A stretch of 64,000 bases of DNA from Pogostemon cablin. Taxonomy: Eukaryota; Streptophyta; Magnoliopsida; Lamiales; Lamiaceae. The stretch spans positions 22,364,279-22,428,278 of the forward strand of contig CM042983.1 of the NCBI GenBank assembly GCA_023678885.1, in the 5' to 3' direction. The notes under the pieces were generated by a model. It saw nothing but the letters and a program-made list of their open reading frames with translations, was not told where the DNA came from and did no database searches. This document shows positions 10,168 to 21,544 of this stretch, in pieces. The translations under genes were made by a program, and so were the position numbers. Numbering within the stretch: the stretch's first letter is position 1; the number at the start of each line of letters is the position of its first letter.

Positions 10168-12363
10168 TTATAAAAAGATATAATTGATCCATTTTTTATA
10201 AAGACAAATGATTTATTTATGTAAAACAATATTCCATCCGTCCTGTCACAAGAGATACATTTTACTAATTAGAGCGTCCTGATACAAGAGTTACATTTTC
10301 TTTTTTAATAGATGGATCCACACAAATCAATCACTTTATCTCCATGGGGCCCACACACAAAACTAATACTTGTGTACACTCGGGCACACGGACCACACTC
10401 CGTGCACCTTTAGAATTTTGTGTTAAATTATATACTCTTTAGTATAAAGATGTGTACCTTTTATTTTCTAAAGAAAAATAAAAAAATTAATGAAAAATTT
10501 ATATCCTTTACAATAAAATTGTGTATCCTTATTAATTAAAGTGTATACCCTTTAAAATAAAATATGACCCATAATACTAAATTCTTAAGACATACGATAT
10601 ATTCCGGAGGCACAAAATCCTCACTCATTTCTTAATCTCCGTATAAATAGTAAATGTAACCCTTTTTTTACTTTGACAGTAGGTTCACACGTGATCCTTT
10701 GCTCAAATTTAAACTACTATACGAGTTTACTTCTTTCATCATCATAAAAAAAAAAATTGATGCACTTTTTTGTTTTTCTTATAGAAATTGATACATTTCA
10801 TTTTTAATTATATGAAACTCACATAAAAATAATTAACATATTCAAGTGGGCCCATACACATTAAACTCACTACTAATACAATTACTTACTAAAAATGTGT
10901 TAATAGTTTCTTTTCGTGCAATGTATGGATGTATAATATTTAATTAAAATAAAACTTTGAATTTTAGGTATTTTAAAATTTCTCCCTTTCTTAATTAATT
11001 GTTAAGTGCATAAGTTCTATACTAGTGTGGTATTTACATTAATAAAGAATACTCCCTCGTGCCACCTAAAAGATCCACCCAAAGAATCCACTCTTCTTTT
11101 TTATACACATGGGACTACACATACTCACTAATTTAAAATATGGAGTCCACACTTCTACTAATACAACTACCCACTACACATTAAATAATACTCCCTCCGT
11201 CCGCTTTTAATGTATCTATTTTACTATTCTTTGCGTCCGCTTCAAAAATATCCATTTTTCCTATTTAGTAAAAAAGTACTATACAATATGATCCACCACT
11301 TCCCTTTTATACAACTACCCACTTTACATATAATAATAATACTCCTTAATCCACATGTAAAAAGCAAATGGATACCTTAGAACCGGATGGAGGTGGTAAT
11401 ACTTATTAATTGAAGTGTACCCTTTTAAACGAAACAATATACACTTACCCATAATACTAAATTCTTAAGGTGCACCATGTGCCCAGGAGCACAAGAGTCT
11501 CACTCATTTTTAATCTCCGTACAAATAGTAAACGTATCATAAAAAAAAAATTGATGCACCTTTTTTTTTATCTCATAGAAATTGATACATTTCATTTTTA
11601 AGTACATGAACTCACACAAAACTAATCAATATATTTATGTGGCCCCATATACATCAATCTACCACTAATACAACTACTCACTAAAAATGTCTTAATAATT
11701 TTAGGACGGATGGATGGAGATACAAGTTGGCAAAAGCTCATGAGCCTCAGGGACACACCGTGCCCCCATGGGAATACAACTCTCCCCCTTCATATTCTAT
11801 TTAAACATATGTATTGTTAGGGGTTTAAATTGCAAAAGGCACGGCCTGGGGCACAAGAGCCTCGCTCATACAAGTTAATAACAAATTAGAATGTGACTAA
11901 AACTGATACTAGTAGTATAAATAAATTGTTAAAATTTTACCACGATGAAAACATAATAAATTAAGAAGACTCAAAAACTTAAGCGGTAGATTTTGAAAGC
12001 CCTACTGAAGTGGTAAACTAAACCTGGAATGAAACTTAGAATCATAAACTGAAAAAAATAAATCAAAAGCATTGAGCTTTATATCATCATTCTATTCTCT
12101 CAAGTTAAGACAAAGGCTTGCATAACATATAGAGCATCCCTGCTAAAATGAGAAAAATATATCAGAAGGAGATTACTTTCTCCATGTTGAAACTGGATTT
12201 TTCCACTAAAACATAAAATAAAATAAAAATATAGAAATATTAGATAGGAAAGAAAAAATAAATTTATAGAGGAGAGAATGTGGTGCCCAGTTTCGAACAC
12301 GTGACCATCTTCACTGAAGAGAGAGGGTAAAAAACTTTGACCAAATTACTATTAGTAAATTTA
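10168..12363. repeat. MITE-rich spacer with a dispersed direct duplication
   Basis: No gene is seen. A sequence of about 300-400 bp at about 10520-10915 recurs with decay at about 11405-11705: CCATAATACTAAATTCTTAAG, TCACTCATTT with TTAATCTCCGTA, and ATAGAAATTGATACATTTCA occur in the same order in both. Between them, 11188-11396 has CTCCCTCCGTCCGC at the left and CCGGATGGAGG at the right, a further Stowaway-like MITE. Several single ends (about 10230, 11052) have no visible partner. Confidence 0.6.
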
Positions 12364-12998
12364 TTACAAATATACTAATAAAATATTGAGGGGTGGCCCC
12401 ACGCTGGCTCCGTCCTTGGGTGGAGTTACACCTCTCCATGAACCACTTCCAAGAGTATACACATGTATAAGTTTCTCTCTAACATGATTCCTTTGACTAA
12501 CCCTAAGCACCTTATATTGGCCTAGTTTGCTGACCCCAAATCCATATCTCACAAACTCATTAGGATAGCAGAAAAACTGACTAATATTGATGTACTCACG
12601 ATTGTATATATAATTGGTTTCATATGTATAATCCATCCATAAAGATTTAACCAAGAAAAGCAATCCATTAACTGAAGTATGAATTTGTACTTCAATGTCT
12701 TGGCATAGAGGGATATTGAAGCTCATTACTGAATTGAAGCGAAGCTTATGCATTTCAATATCATATTTATCATCACCTGAGTTGGGGGATCTGTCATGGT
12801 GTGTTGAATCCATTTCCTTCTCATTTCCTTCTGCAAACTCCAAAATTCTCTAGAGAGATGAGAGTTGACGATGTGATCAGTGCCGACAAGATGAAGCCAT
12901 GATTTGCAAACCCTTTTGCATCTCAGAATGTCTCCGACATTGAGTCTCGAGAGGATATCGACTATGATTTCTGATGGCAGAATCCAGAAGAAATCCAT
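12364..12998 (-). pseudogene. F-box protein with F-box-associated domain (broken)
   Basis: Reading leftward from ATG at 12998, the N-terminus is a clear F-box (MDFFWILPSEIIVDILSRL, then GDILRCKRVCKSWLHLV), the Skp1-binding module of SCF ubiquitin ligase receptors. The frame is lost near 12840. Another frame (12364-12843) continues with NGLLFL, YGFGVSKLGQYKVLRV and VYTLGSGSWR, typical of the F-box-associated interaction domain that binds substrate. The similarity then ends at about 12420, so the usual C-terminal half is missing. The open frame extends upstream to 13070 without another ATG. One frameshift plus truncation makes a functional protein unlikely. It is the only host-type gene remnant I recognise in the window. 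Confidence 0.8.
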
Positions 12999-13214
12999 CT
13001 CAAGGAAGGCTTCAGTTTTACCAGCTAAGAAGGGAGAGGAGGGAGGAAGAAGAAGAGAGTGTTCATCCAATCTATTCTTTTAGCCCTATATATTTGTGCT
13101 TTAAGAAAGCCGCTACAATTGGGCTTCAGAAATTTTATTTCTGATTGGGCCATTTAATCATGGTCCAATGTAAGTGTTGAATTATCAGCCCAATTTTCTC
13201 ATCAATTTAAACAT

Positions 13215-14039
13215 GGGTGGCACTATTGCCGCCCGAAACATTATTGAAGGCACCCAAATTTTTAAAATTTATAACCCAAAAATACATTTATAACCCTACC
13301 ATGTAAAACTTATCCTAAATTACGAATACCAACAACCACTGTCTGATCATCCACCAGAAAACTGAAACCTCAGCAACAACTCCACCGGATTATCTTTCCA
13401 CTCACTCACACTCAACCCGCCACAGCCTTCGTTGCCGCCAAGAACCATAATATGCTCAAAGAAGAACATATCCAGCCCTCTGTTTCTCTCACTTCTTCTC
13501 ACTCCACCAACATTATATAGAATCCAAAACAGAAAATGCCAAAAAAAAATAAAAATGCTATCTTTCTAAGCACACAGGGAATTAACAATTTTTAATCACC
13601 ACTTAAGAGAAAAAATATTAAATTGTTTCTCTCTCTCACTCCTAACCAATGCTGAAAAACAGATTTGTCTTCTCCCTCGTCTATTTATTTCTGAAAATGG
13701 GTGTTGCTTTTTCACGTTGTGTTTACAGAAATGTGAGAATGCCATTTCAGTTGAATCTTATTTTCTTCACTTTTTTCAAACCTTTGTTTTATCTCTATTC
13801 TTTATGTTTTTCTACAATTTTGTTTATTTCTTCGTTTAAGTTTTTAAATGATAAATATTCACACAGGTAAGTTGATTCGACGAGATTATCAAACTCTGAG
13901 TTTTAAATTTCACGGGTATCTTTAGAAATTTTTGGGTGAGTTGAAAATTTGGGCATAGGGCTATAAATGTATTTTCGCGTTAAAATTTTTAAAAATTTGG
14001 GTGCCTTCAACAATGTTACGGGTGTCAATAGTACCGCCC
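13215..14039. mobile_element. Non-autonomous Mutator-like element with long inverted ends
   Basis: The first about 57 bases (GGGTGGCACTATTGCC, then TTGAAGGCACCCAAATTTTT) are the inverted copy of the last about 57 (AAATTTGGGTGCCTTCAA, then AATAGTACCGCCC). Length is 825 bp. Long inverted ends without a transposase fit the Mutator superfamily. The flanks TTTAAACAT and TTTTAAAATA are alike but not a clean 9-bp duplication. The interior (about 13320-13900) contains a CT/CA-rich stretch and a 73-codon open frame at 13649-13870 with no recognisable domain. Confidence 0.7.
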
Positions 14040-14125
14040 TTTTAAAATACCAATTTTTAGCTATGAATTTATGATTGTTAAAAGAGAATGTACGGATGGA
14101 TTTGAAGGATGATTATACTTATATA

Positions 14126-14357
14126 TAATCCATTCGTCTCACCCAAAGAGTATCTTTTACTTTTTACACGTAGATTTAAAAATATTATTATTTAATGTGT
14201 AGTGGGCAGTTATATTAGTGGAGTGTGGGCTCCATATGTTAATTGTATTAATGGATGTGTGTGGATCCCATGTGTGTAAAAAATAAAAGTAGACTCTTAG
14301 GGTGAAACGCCCAAAATGAAAAAAATTGACTCTTTTTGTGGGACGAAAAGAGTATTC
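14126..14357. mobile_element. Degenerate Stowaway-like MITE
   Basis: The left end CCATTCGTCTCACCCAAAGAG is roughly the inverse of the right end CTCTTTTTGTGGGACGAAAAG. No coding capacity. Confidence 0.5.

Positions 14358-14420
<63 letters not shown>
14358..14420. repeat. ATT microsatellite
   Basis: About twenty uninterrupted ATT units at the right edge of the MITE end. Confidence 0.95.
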
Positions 14421-14642
14421 GTAAATACCACACTAGCAAAGAACTTAGGCACCTACAATTAATTAAGAAAGAGAGAAATTTTAAAATACCCAAAATTCAA
14501 AGTTTTATTTTAATTTTGGCAGAGCAAATAATAATACACTTTGGGTTGTCAAAATTTTCAAGAATGGTGACATATTGATAGAATAGTACTTGATTTCACA
14601 ATGGTTCACCACCCCATACTGCAGACGATAATTGGTGATTTG

Positions 14643-15072
14643 TGTTGGATTTGTCAACTATAAAATTGAGAATTATTGAATTATTCTTGTCCCACATCGG
14701 ATGAGAGATCAGAAAAGAGGATTCTTAATTGCTATATAAGAAGACCTTTATTCTGATGTTAGATACACAAAAAAAGACACTATAATCTTTAGTGATTATT
14801 TTATTCCTTTCTTATATTTTCTATTTGAGAATTGGGAGAAAAGTTGGGAATTAGTTAACGATTTGTAATAGTGTGGTAGTTTTGGGGTCGGGAGAAAGAA
14901 GCTTCCGTATGATTGTAATATTTTTCATATTTTTTCATGTAGTAAGTATTTTCTTGAGTCCGTGGTTTTTTCTCCGGTTTGGAGTTTCCACCTAAATTCC
15001 TTGTGTTGTTCTGATTCTTTTCCTTTCTCATTAATATTTTGTCCTTTTTCCTTTAAATATTTTTTTTCAACA
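14643..15072 (+). repeat. 5' LTR of element E
   Basis: Starts TGTTGGATTTGTCAAC and ends TTTTCAACA; repeated at 16346-16769. GCTATATAAGAAG at about 14733-14745 is the likely TATA region. Confidence 0.9.
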
Positions 15073-15210
15073 AAGTGGTATCAGAGCCCGGTTCGTGCAC
15101 TTTTAAAAATTCTTAGTATGCTCTGGGGTTTCAGCATAGTCTGATCTTCCACATCAGAAAATAATTTTTAAGAGACGGTTATTCATTAGGCTAGGGTAGG
15201 TTAACAAAAT

Positions 15211-15803
15211 ATGTCTTCAATTAAGTTTGATGTCGAGAAATTTGATGGTAGAATTAATTTTGGATTGTAGAAAGTACAAGTGAAATATGTGCTGATATAA
15301 TGTGGGTTACACAAGGCTCTGAAAGGAAAACTAGGTTCAACTTATGGCACAGGAAGTTTCCGCAAAGACTCTGGAAAGAGTGATGAAGATTGGGAGGATT
15401 AAGATTTGCGGGCTGCAAGCACAATACGTTTATCTTTGGCTAAGAACGTCCTTGCTAATGTGCATGGAATTTCAAATGCCAAGGAGCTATGGAAAAAGCT
15501 CAAGGAACTGTACCAGGCAAAGGGTATCTCAAATCAGTTGTACCTGAAAGAGCAATTTCACACGCTTCGAATGGAAGAAGGTACACAAATCTCAGATAAT
15601 CTAAGTACTCTTAATGGTATCATCTCTGAACTAGAGGCAATTGAAGTGAAGATTGAAGATGAGGATAAGGCATTGAGGCTTATCTTGTCTCTGACACGTT
15701 TCTATGAGCACATGAAGCCAATTCTGATGTATGGTAAGAAAACTCTAAATTTTGCTGAAGTCACAGGTAAACTTTTTTCTGAGAAAAGGAGGCTGATGAG
15801 TTA
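15211..15803 (+). pseudogene. Copia gag of element E (nonsense-mutated)
   Basis: The ATG at 15211 starts MSSIKFDVEKFDGRINFGL and is followed by a stop where copia gags usually have tryptophan. Further stops and indels follow until about 15406. From there a clean frame runs to 15803 (AASTIRLSLAKNV, AKELWKKLKELYQAK, LKEQFHTLRMEEGT, IEDEDKALRLILSL), the capsid-like gag domain (UBN2 family). It would build the virus-like particle. The N-terminal damage means no full gag is made. Confidence 0.88.
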
Positions 15804-15879
15804 AGGACGCACTTCAGAAAATTCATTAATGTTGGCAAGTGGAAATGGAGGAAGGAAGAAGGACTCCAAGAATGTGGTT

Positions 15880-15921
15880 TGTTGGAAATGTGGAGAACCT
15901 GGGCATACAAAGTGCAATTGT
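15880..15921 (+). pseudogene. Gag zinc knuckle of element E
   Basis: CWKCGEPGHTKCNC keeps the CX2CX4HX4C pattern that binds RNA in the nucleocapsid part of gag. It lies in a different frame from the gag body ending at 15803. Stop codons resume soon after, and no protease motif follows. Confidence 0.85.
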
Positions 15922-16345
15922 CCACATGGAGGTAGAGCTAGTCCAGGTGGAGTTGTTACGGCAAATAACTCCGAGTCTAAAGCTAATGTTGTGGAAGATT
16001 TTCTCTGAGGAGAGAATGAACACCCTCATGACATGCCCAGTTGTCATGGAAAAAAGGTGTAGTAATGTTAGCTGGGCCACAAGTTTGCACACATTGACTT
16101 GGCATGAATGTGTGTGGTGGAAAAGTATATTGATGGCTGATGGACTTCCAGGGAGGCCAAGAGCTAGAAGTTGCACCATAAAATTTCAGCAGGTATTTTT
16201 CAATATGTTGCCTCAAGGAAATTCTTAGAATGAATTATTCTAAGTGGGTCTACTCATATGGTGGAGTAGGATGATTCTCGAAAGATTGAGAATTGATTGC
16301 CGGTAAAGACAATGTGTCTCATTTTATTTTTGGCAAGGTGGAGAT

Positions 16346-16769
16346 TGTTGGATTTGTCAAATATAAAATTGAGAATTATTGAATTATTCTTGTCCCACAT
16401 CGGATGAGATATCAAAAAAGAGGATTCTTAATTGCTATATAAGGATGCCTTTATTCTTATGTTAGACACACAAAAAAAACACTATAATCTTTAGTGATTC
16501 TTTTATTCCTTTCTTGTATTCTCTATTTGAGAATTGGAAGAAAAGTTGGGAATTAGTTAAAGATTTGTAATAGTGTGATAGTTTGGGAGTCGGGAGAGAG
16601 AAGCTTCTGTGTGATTGTAATATTTTTCATATAGTAAGTATTTTCTTGGGTCCTTGGTTTTTTCTCCGGTTTGAAGTTTCCACGTAAATTCCTTGTATCG
16701 TTCTGATTCTTTTACTTTCTCATTAATATTTTGTACTTTTCCCTTTAAAATGAATGTTTTTTCCCAATA
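16346..16769 (+). repeat. 3' LTR of element E
   Basis: Matches 14643-15072 with scattered substitutions and a short deletion near TTTTTCAT; it ends CCCAATA where the left copy ends TTCAACA, so the terminus has decayed. Confidence 0.88.
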
Positions 16770-17581
16770 ATTTAGACCAAACATTCACTCACACCCCTAG
16801 CTTTCTTTCCCTCACCACTTTCAACAAGGAGAATACCATATCATTTTGATTTTGATCAATGTAGTGTGGGCAACATATTCATTAAATATTATTTATTTAT
16901 TTATTTATTTTTCGTTGTTATCACCCAAACCTTTACTTTTAAGGCACCAAATTATCTAATTAAATGATTTTGAAAAAATAAAGATAACCTTAACTTAAAC
17001 ACTCAAAATTCTATACCCAAAAATCATTTTACTTTGTTAACGACAAATCCATAATACAAACTCCCCAAATTGAAAATTGAAAAAAAAAATATATAATGGA
17101 ATGAAAATCACAAAGCACAATTAAAAAAAAGTTGCGAGCTTCGCGGGTGATTTGAACCGCTACAGCCTCATCGGGACAGCGACCTTCCAATCGACAGTAA
17201 TAAATGGTAGTTGATTTGATTTGAGATTTGATGAAATAATTGAGCAATTTTCAGCATTGAACCATTAAGATATTCTGCAGAATTGGAATGGTGGAAGAGG
17301 ATTTTGAATTGGGTTTCCATTATCTTAAAATCTGTCCATTTCTTTACCCTAAAGAAAAGACTTTTTTTTTCTACTTGGGGGAAAAGCAAAAATATTGGGC
17401 TAATCTTCAAGACTTTACTTTGCTAAAATTACATCATGAAATATGTTGATTTCTATGAACGTATGCTGAATGTTTTTCACCAACTGTTTGGGGTGTTTTT
17501 TTGGATATCAGAATTTTAAGTTTTTAAAGTTAAGGATTATTTTTGTCTTTTTATAACAATTTAATTAGATGATTGGGTGTC
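16770..17581. other. AT-rich spacer without recognised gene
   Basis: Contains a TTTA simple repeat at about 16893-16912 and an isolated GC-rich patch at 17131-17200. The patch reads RLEGRCPDEAVAVQI on the minus strand inside a 72-codon frame, but matches nothing I recognise. Confidence 0.5.
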
Positions 17582-19139
17582 TGATAAGAGTGTAAATTCA
17601 AGTATTTTGGGCTCTGATTTGCGTGAAAATTGAGTATGATTGAGTCTTTTATTGAGACGAATCGGTACATTTATGGAAAAGTCACAAATCAGAGGGTACA
17701 AGGGCTTTTTGAGCATATTTGTACAGAAAAATAGCTAGAAAGGGCTCGGAATTGGAAGACACAATTTTTAAAGCAATTTTCAAAGGTCGTTCGACTTCAA
17801 GACCTTGTTCGACCATTGTCACGTAGGTCGAACAAGATGGCTAAGCTGAGCAGAATATGTAGATTCGTCTAGAGAGCTTGCTCGACTTGGAGAGGTTGCT
17901 CGACCAGAATCATCTTGGTCGAGCAGATGAGGAAAGTCGAACAAAATGTGCAAAACTTATAGAGAGCTTGCTCGATCATTGCTCGAGTTGGAGGCCTTGC
18001 TCGACCAGACGAAGCTTGGTCGAACGGATTCTTGCTGATGCTATTTATGGTAATTCCAGATGCCTTTTACTAAATTTGATGTGTGCTTCAAGCAAAAGCT
18101 CATCCTAAGCCCATAAGGAGGTTCCACCACTATAAAAAAAGAGCTTTCGCAAAAGAAAATGACACATCATATATCATTCATCATCCATCCACCATCGAAA
18201 CCCTACCAGCATCCGAAAGGATCGTGAAGAGAGGTTCGTCTGGCACGTCAATTAAGATCATACCAAACAACCATGATTGTTCCTAAATTAATCATGGGCT
18301 AGAACCACTCCGGTAGTTCTAGGGTTATGAAAGTTTTATAAGTTAATTGAATTTCCATGTGTAAATTCCGTACAACACTACTTGTGGCTTATTTTATATA
18401 AGATTGTGCCTTTTCAATTCATACTCACGGTCATTTTGTGCATCATTAAATGTTATGTAGAGTCTGAATGCATATCTTGGTTAATAATTGAGTGCGTTCA
18501 CCGCTGAGTAGGATTACATGTTATAATTCTAAGTGAAGGGATTCCGAAGTCTTATTGGAACTATCTTATATAGATACTTATTAATTGAATATTATTCGGG
18601 TTAATAAGTAGGATTAAGAGTATAACATCATAGTACCTATAAAGGGAGATCATATCGGGTTAGAGTACTAAGTGCACAGAAAATAATTAATAATGATAGT
18701 ACCTAGAAAGGGGGTGAGTTATATCTCTTGCTCCGAGGATATTCGCACGTGTTAATTGCATATTTACTTGTATCTATAGAGTGAATTTGCATGATTTAGT
18801 GATGCGTCCATAAACCACAAGGCAGAGTCAGATAATAACGCATGGAAAGGAAATTAATAAGTAAAATCAGATGCCCGAAAAACTACCTAATCTCTTACTT
18901 GATCAGAACTGTATTTTTGATTGCTTGTTTGTTTATTTGATTTGCTATCTAAGCCAATTTCTATTCAATTTTGTAACAATTCAAAACCAATTTGCCAAAC
19001 ATAATCTTAATAAAGTAGAACATAATAAAACTGATAATAATCTGTCTCTTGGGTACGATAATCACTTGGTCACCTATCGAAAGTACAATTGATATCCTTA
19101 TACTTGAGGATTAATTTTGTGTTGAGAAAACGCTCATCA
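17582..19139 (+). repeat. 5' LTR of element D (1,558 bp)
   Basis: Starts TGATAAGAGTG and ends GCTCATCA, just before a tRNA-Asp-like primer site. No second copy is present, so the left boundary rests on TG and on resemblance to the solo LTR start at 59893 (TGATTAGTGTG). TATAAAAA at 18131-18138 is the likely TATA box. About 17770-18030, upstream of it, holds repeated hairpins of the form CTCGACCA-loop-TGGTCGAG (17899-17923, 18000-18024). Confidence 0.75.
18131..18138 (+). promoter_or_regulatory. TATA box in LTR of element D
   Basis: TATAAAAA, about 110 bp downstream of the palindrome cluster; the same arrangement is seen in the solo LTR (TATAAAA at 60393-60399). Confidence 0.6.
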
Positions 19140-19145
19140 AGTTCT

Positions 19146-19163
19146 TGACGCCGTTGCTGGGAC
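19146..19163 (+). other. Primer binding site of element D (tRNA-Asp type)
   Basis: TGACGCCGTTGCTGGGAC, six bases after the LTR end, differs by a few bases from the TGGCGCCGTTGCCGGGG primer site typical of Athila elements. Confidence 0.7.
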
Positions 19164-19250
19164 GGAATTAATTATTAGTCAATTATTTCTAGTTTAATTG
19201 AGATTATATTATTCTTGTCTTTGATTCTAACACTTAATCTTCTTAGGTGT

Positions 19251-20513
19251 ATGCTCACGAGATCTAAAATAGGTAAATTAGAGCCTTATAATCCAGAGAT
19301 TGGAGCATCGTTGAGGAAGACAAAGAAGAAGAAGAAGAATAAGAACAAGAAAGTAGATCCAATTGAAGCTCTTGATTTAGGAGTTGAAGTTGACGTGCTG
19401 AATTCGCAAGCAATTGAAGCTACAACTGAAGATAATTTAGAAGCAGAGACAGTCAACATGGCAGCGAATCCTGATACACTTGCCATCCGTGAAGTCTTTA
19501 AGAACAACGGATGGGGCAATGCTGGGTTGTTAGGAGCAAGAGGAACCGGAGCCGATGTCGATTTACACCCTGCTCTTATCACCATGGTTGAATGAAGTCC
19601 CTTCTCTGGGGGAACCTTTAAAGATCCTCAACAACATCTAAATAAGTTCCTTGGATATGCAAGTACATAAAAAGATACAGGAGCTCATGAGGATGCGAGG
19701 AAGATAATATTGTTTAAATTCTCGTTGAATGAAAAGGCGAGAGATTGGTACGATAATCTTGATGCTGCTGAGTGTGATACGTGGGAGAAGTTGAAAGTGA
19801 AATTCTTAGAACGATACATGCCACCTTCAAAGGTGTTCAAGATGAAGCAAGAGATCAATCAATTTGCTATCCATGGTAATGAGAAATTTCATGAAGTTTG
19901 GGATAGGTTCAAGGACATGCTTCGTAAGTGTCCACAGCATGGGCTATCTAAAGCTCAATATATCAGTATATTTTATAATGGGTTGGATTGCAATTCTCGA
20001 GTATTACTTGATGCTTCTTCTAATGGAGCATTGCTTATGAAGTCACCCATTGAGGCCGAGAAGCTTTTCGAGAATATTTCGATGAATTCAAGAGATTGGC
20101 CGACTGATAGAGTGAGAGGCACTTATGTCCTGGGTAAAGTAACGCAAGTTGAGCATACTATGGTGAAGTTGAAAAGAGATGATGAGATCGTCTCTAGCCT
20201 GGCTAATATTAGTAAGTTATTAGAGTCTCAGCAAAAGCAGATCACTGATTTATCTCAAAGAGTACCAATGATGCAGCAGGATAGTGGCTATGAAGGAGCT
20301 ATCCAAGAGGAGATCGAGGAGGAAAACTACGCCATGGGTCAAAGTATTCAAGGAACTAGGTACCCGAATCAAGAAAACCAGAATTATCAAAGGAATTACA
20401 ATAACAATGGTCCCCGGGTAATTACCAACAACCAAGGAGGCCGGAGTTTTCATGGAGCAATCCAAATAATGCGATGCAACCTCTTATCGGTGTTGATCTG
20501 GGAGCAAAGGTGA
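19251..20513 (+). pseudogene. Athila-type gag of element D (in-frame stops)
   Basis: The first ATG in frame is 19251 (MLTRSKIGKLEPYNPEIG), followed by a lysine-rich stretch. Two stops in the same frame, near 19593 and 19668, break the protein. The main gag domain follows, with LFKFSLNEKARDWYDNL, FLERYMPPSK and FKDMLRKCPQHGL, then a predicted coiled segment (LANISKLLESQQKQI) and a glutamine/asparagine-rich tail. Gag forms the particle that packages element RNA. The frame drifts after about 20450. Removing the two stops would give a normal-length gag, so this copy is dead but not old in appearance. Confidence 0.87.
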
Positions 20514-20634
20514 AAAAAGGGAAGCCTGGCTTTGAGGATACATTGAACAGGTACATGGTAAGGAATGATGCAAGAGTAGACCGTCTTGAGGCCAAGTTAG
20601 AGTAGAGAAGAAGATTATTGATAATCATAAGGAT

Positions 20635-21533
20635 TTGTCTACACAAGTGAAAGACCTTACGTTGTTGATGGGGGAGATGGCTGGAAATGTAAATAAATTG
20701 ACTCAAACTATTGAGAAAGGGAAGTTTCCATCTCAAAGTATTGAGAATCCAAAGTCTTGCCATGACATCACATTAAGGTTGGGAATGCAATATGAAGGTC
20801 CGATGATGCCGGCAAGAGAAACCGAAGGGAGCAAAGAAGTTGCTCGACTAGACTGGATTTGCTCAACCAGATCATCTGGTCGAGCAGAGGTCGAACAACT
20901 TCCGAAGAAATAGAATTACGATACTCTATTTTTGACCAGCCGTTCGACCTGCACAACACCGTTCGACCAGACCATCCTGGTCGAATAGAAGTCAAACAAC
21001 AACAGTGTGACGAGAGTACGCGATTAGGGAAGTTGTTCGACCAAAACTTATCTACTCGACCAAATCACCTTGGTCGAGTAGAGGTCGAGCAACAAGTCCA
21101 GGAACAGAGTACGTTATCAGACACTCTGTTCGACCAAAACTTATATACTCGACCAAACCACCTTGGTCGAGCTGAGGTCGAGCAGCACAGCTCAGAGTCT
21201 GATTCGATACTGAATGTGACATCTACTGATCGTAATACTCCAACTATATCTCAAGAGCAGAATACCGAGCTTACAGTAGTAGAAAAGAAGTGGGAAAGAG
21301 CCAAAAGATTGAGAGCCGAGAAAGATAAAGCTGAGAAGGTTGAACGTGATGAATGGGGGATTCCCAAAATAAAGATACCTCCAACGCTTCCTTTCAAGCT
21401 TGTCAAAAAGAGATTGGAAGAAAAGTTTAAGAGATTTTCAGATATCATAAACAAGATAAGTTTGAACATTCCTTTCTCTGAAGCGATCTTGGAGATGCCG
21501 TATTATGCCTGTTTTCTAAAGGACATACTTTAA
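20635..21533 (+). pseudogene. Gag-protease linker of element D with hairpin-encoding repeats
   Basis: An open frame from 20859 to 21533 encodes a repeated peptide (FDQNLSTRPNHLGRVEVEQ and a close copy about 93 bases later, plus two more decayed copies) and then a basic segment (KWERAKRLRAEKDKAEKV) and an Athila-typical stretch (LEEKFKRFSDIINKI, IPFSEAILEMPYYACFLKDIL shortened). At DNA level each repeat is a hairpin: arms CTCGACCA/TTCGACCA and TGGTCGAG/TGGTCGAA around 7-9 bases, at 20862-20884, 20962-20985, 21055-21078 and 21148-21171. The same hairpin occurs in this element's LTR. The C-terminal part precedes protease. Confidence 0.75.
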
Positions 21534-21544
21534 AGAAGAGAAGC

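Larger units (their letters stand above)
14643..16769 (+). mobile_element. Internally deleted, gag-only copia element E
   Basis: Direct repeats 14643-15072 (430 bp, TG...CA) and 16346-16769 (424 bp) enclose a primer site TGGTATCAGAGCC at 15076-15088, a decayed gag, a zinc knuckle and a purine tract GCAAGGTGGAGA at 16333-16344. No protease, integrase, RT or RNase H is recognisable in the 1.27-kb interior. The flanks ATTTG (14638-14642) and ATTTA (16770-16774) are probably a 5-bp target duplication with one change. The LTRs carry the CTTGTCCCACATCGGATGAG block common in plant copia LTRs. Such elements can move only with proteins from a relative. Confidence 0.85.

Noticed and set aside
9958..11705. 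Host promoter or gene in the CTCCCTCCGTCC-rich spacer
   Set aside because: These are ends of Stowaway-like MITEs; no coding sequence is associated.
13649..13870. 73-codon gene inside the Mutator-like element
   Set aside because: Very phenylalanine/leucine-rich, from a T-rich stretch; no homology recognised.
17131..17210. Possible minus-strand tRNA gene (GGTTCAAATC)
   Set aside because: The bases on either side of the TTCAAAT loop do not pair as a T-stem and no acceptor stem can be drawn.
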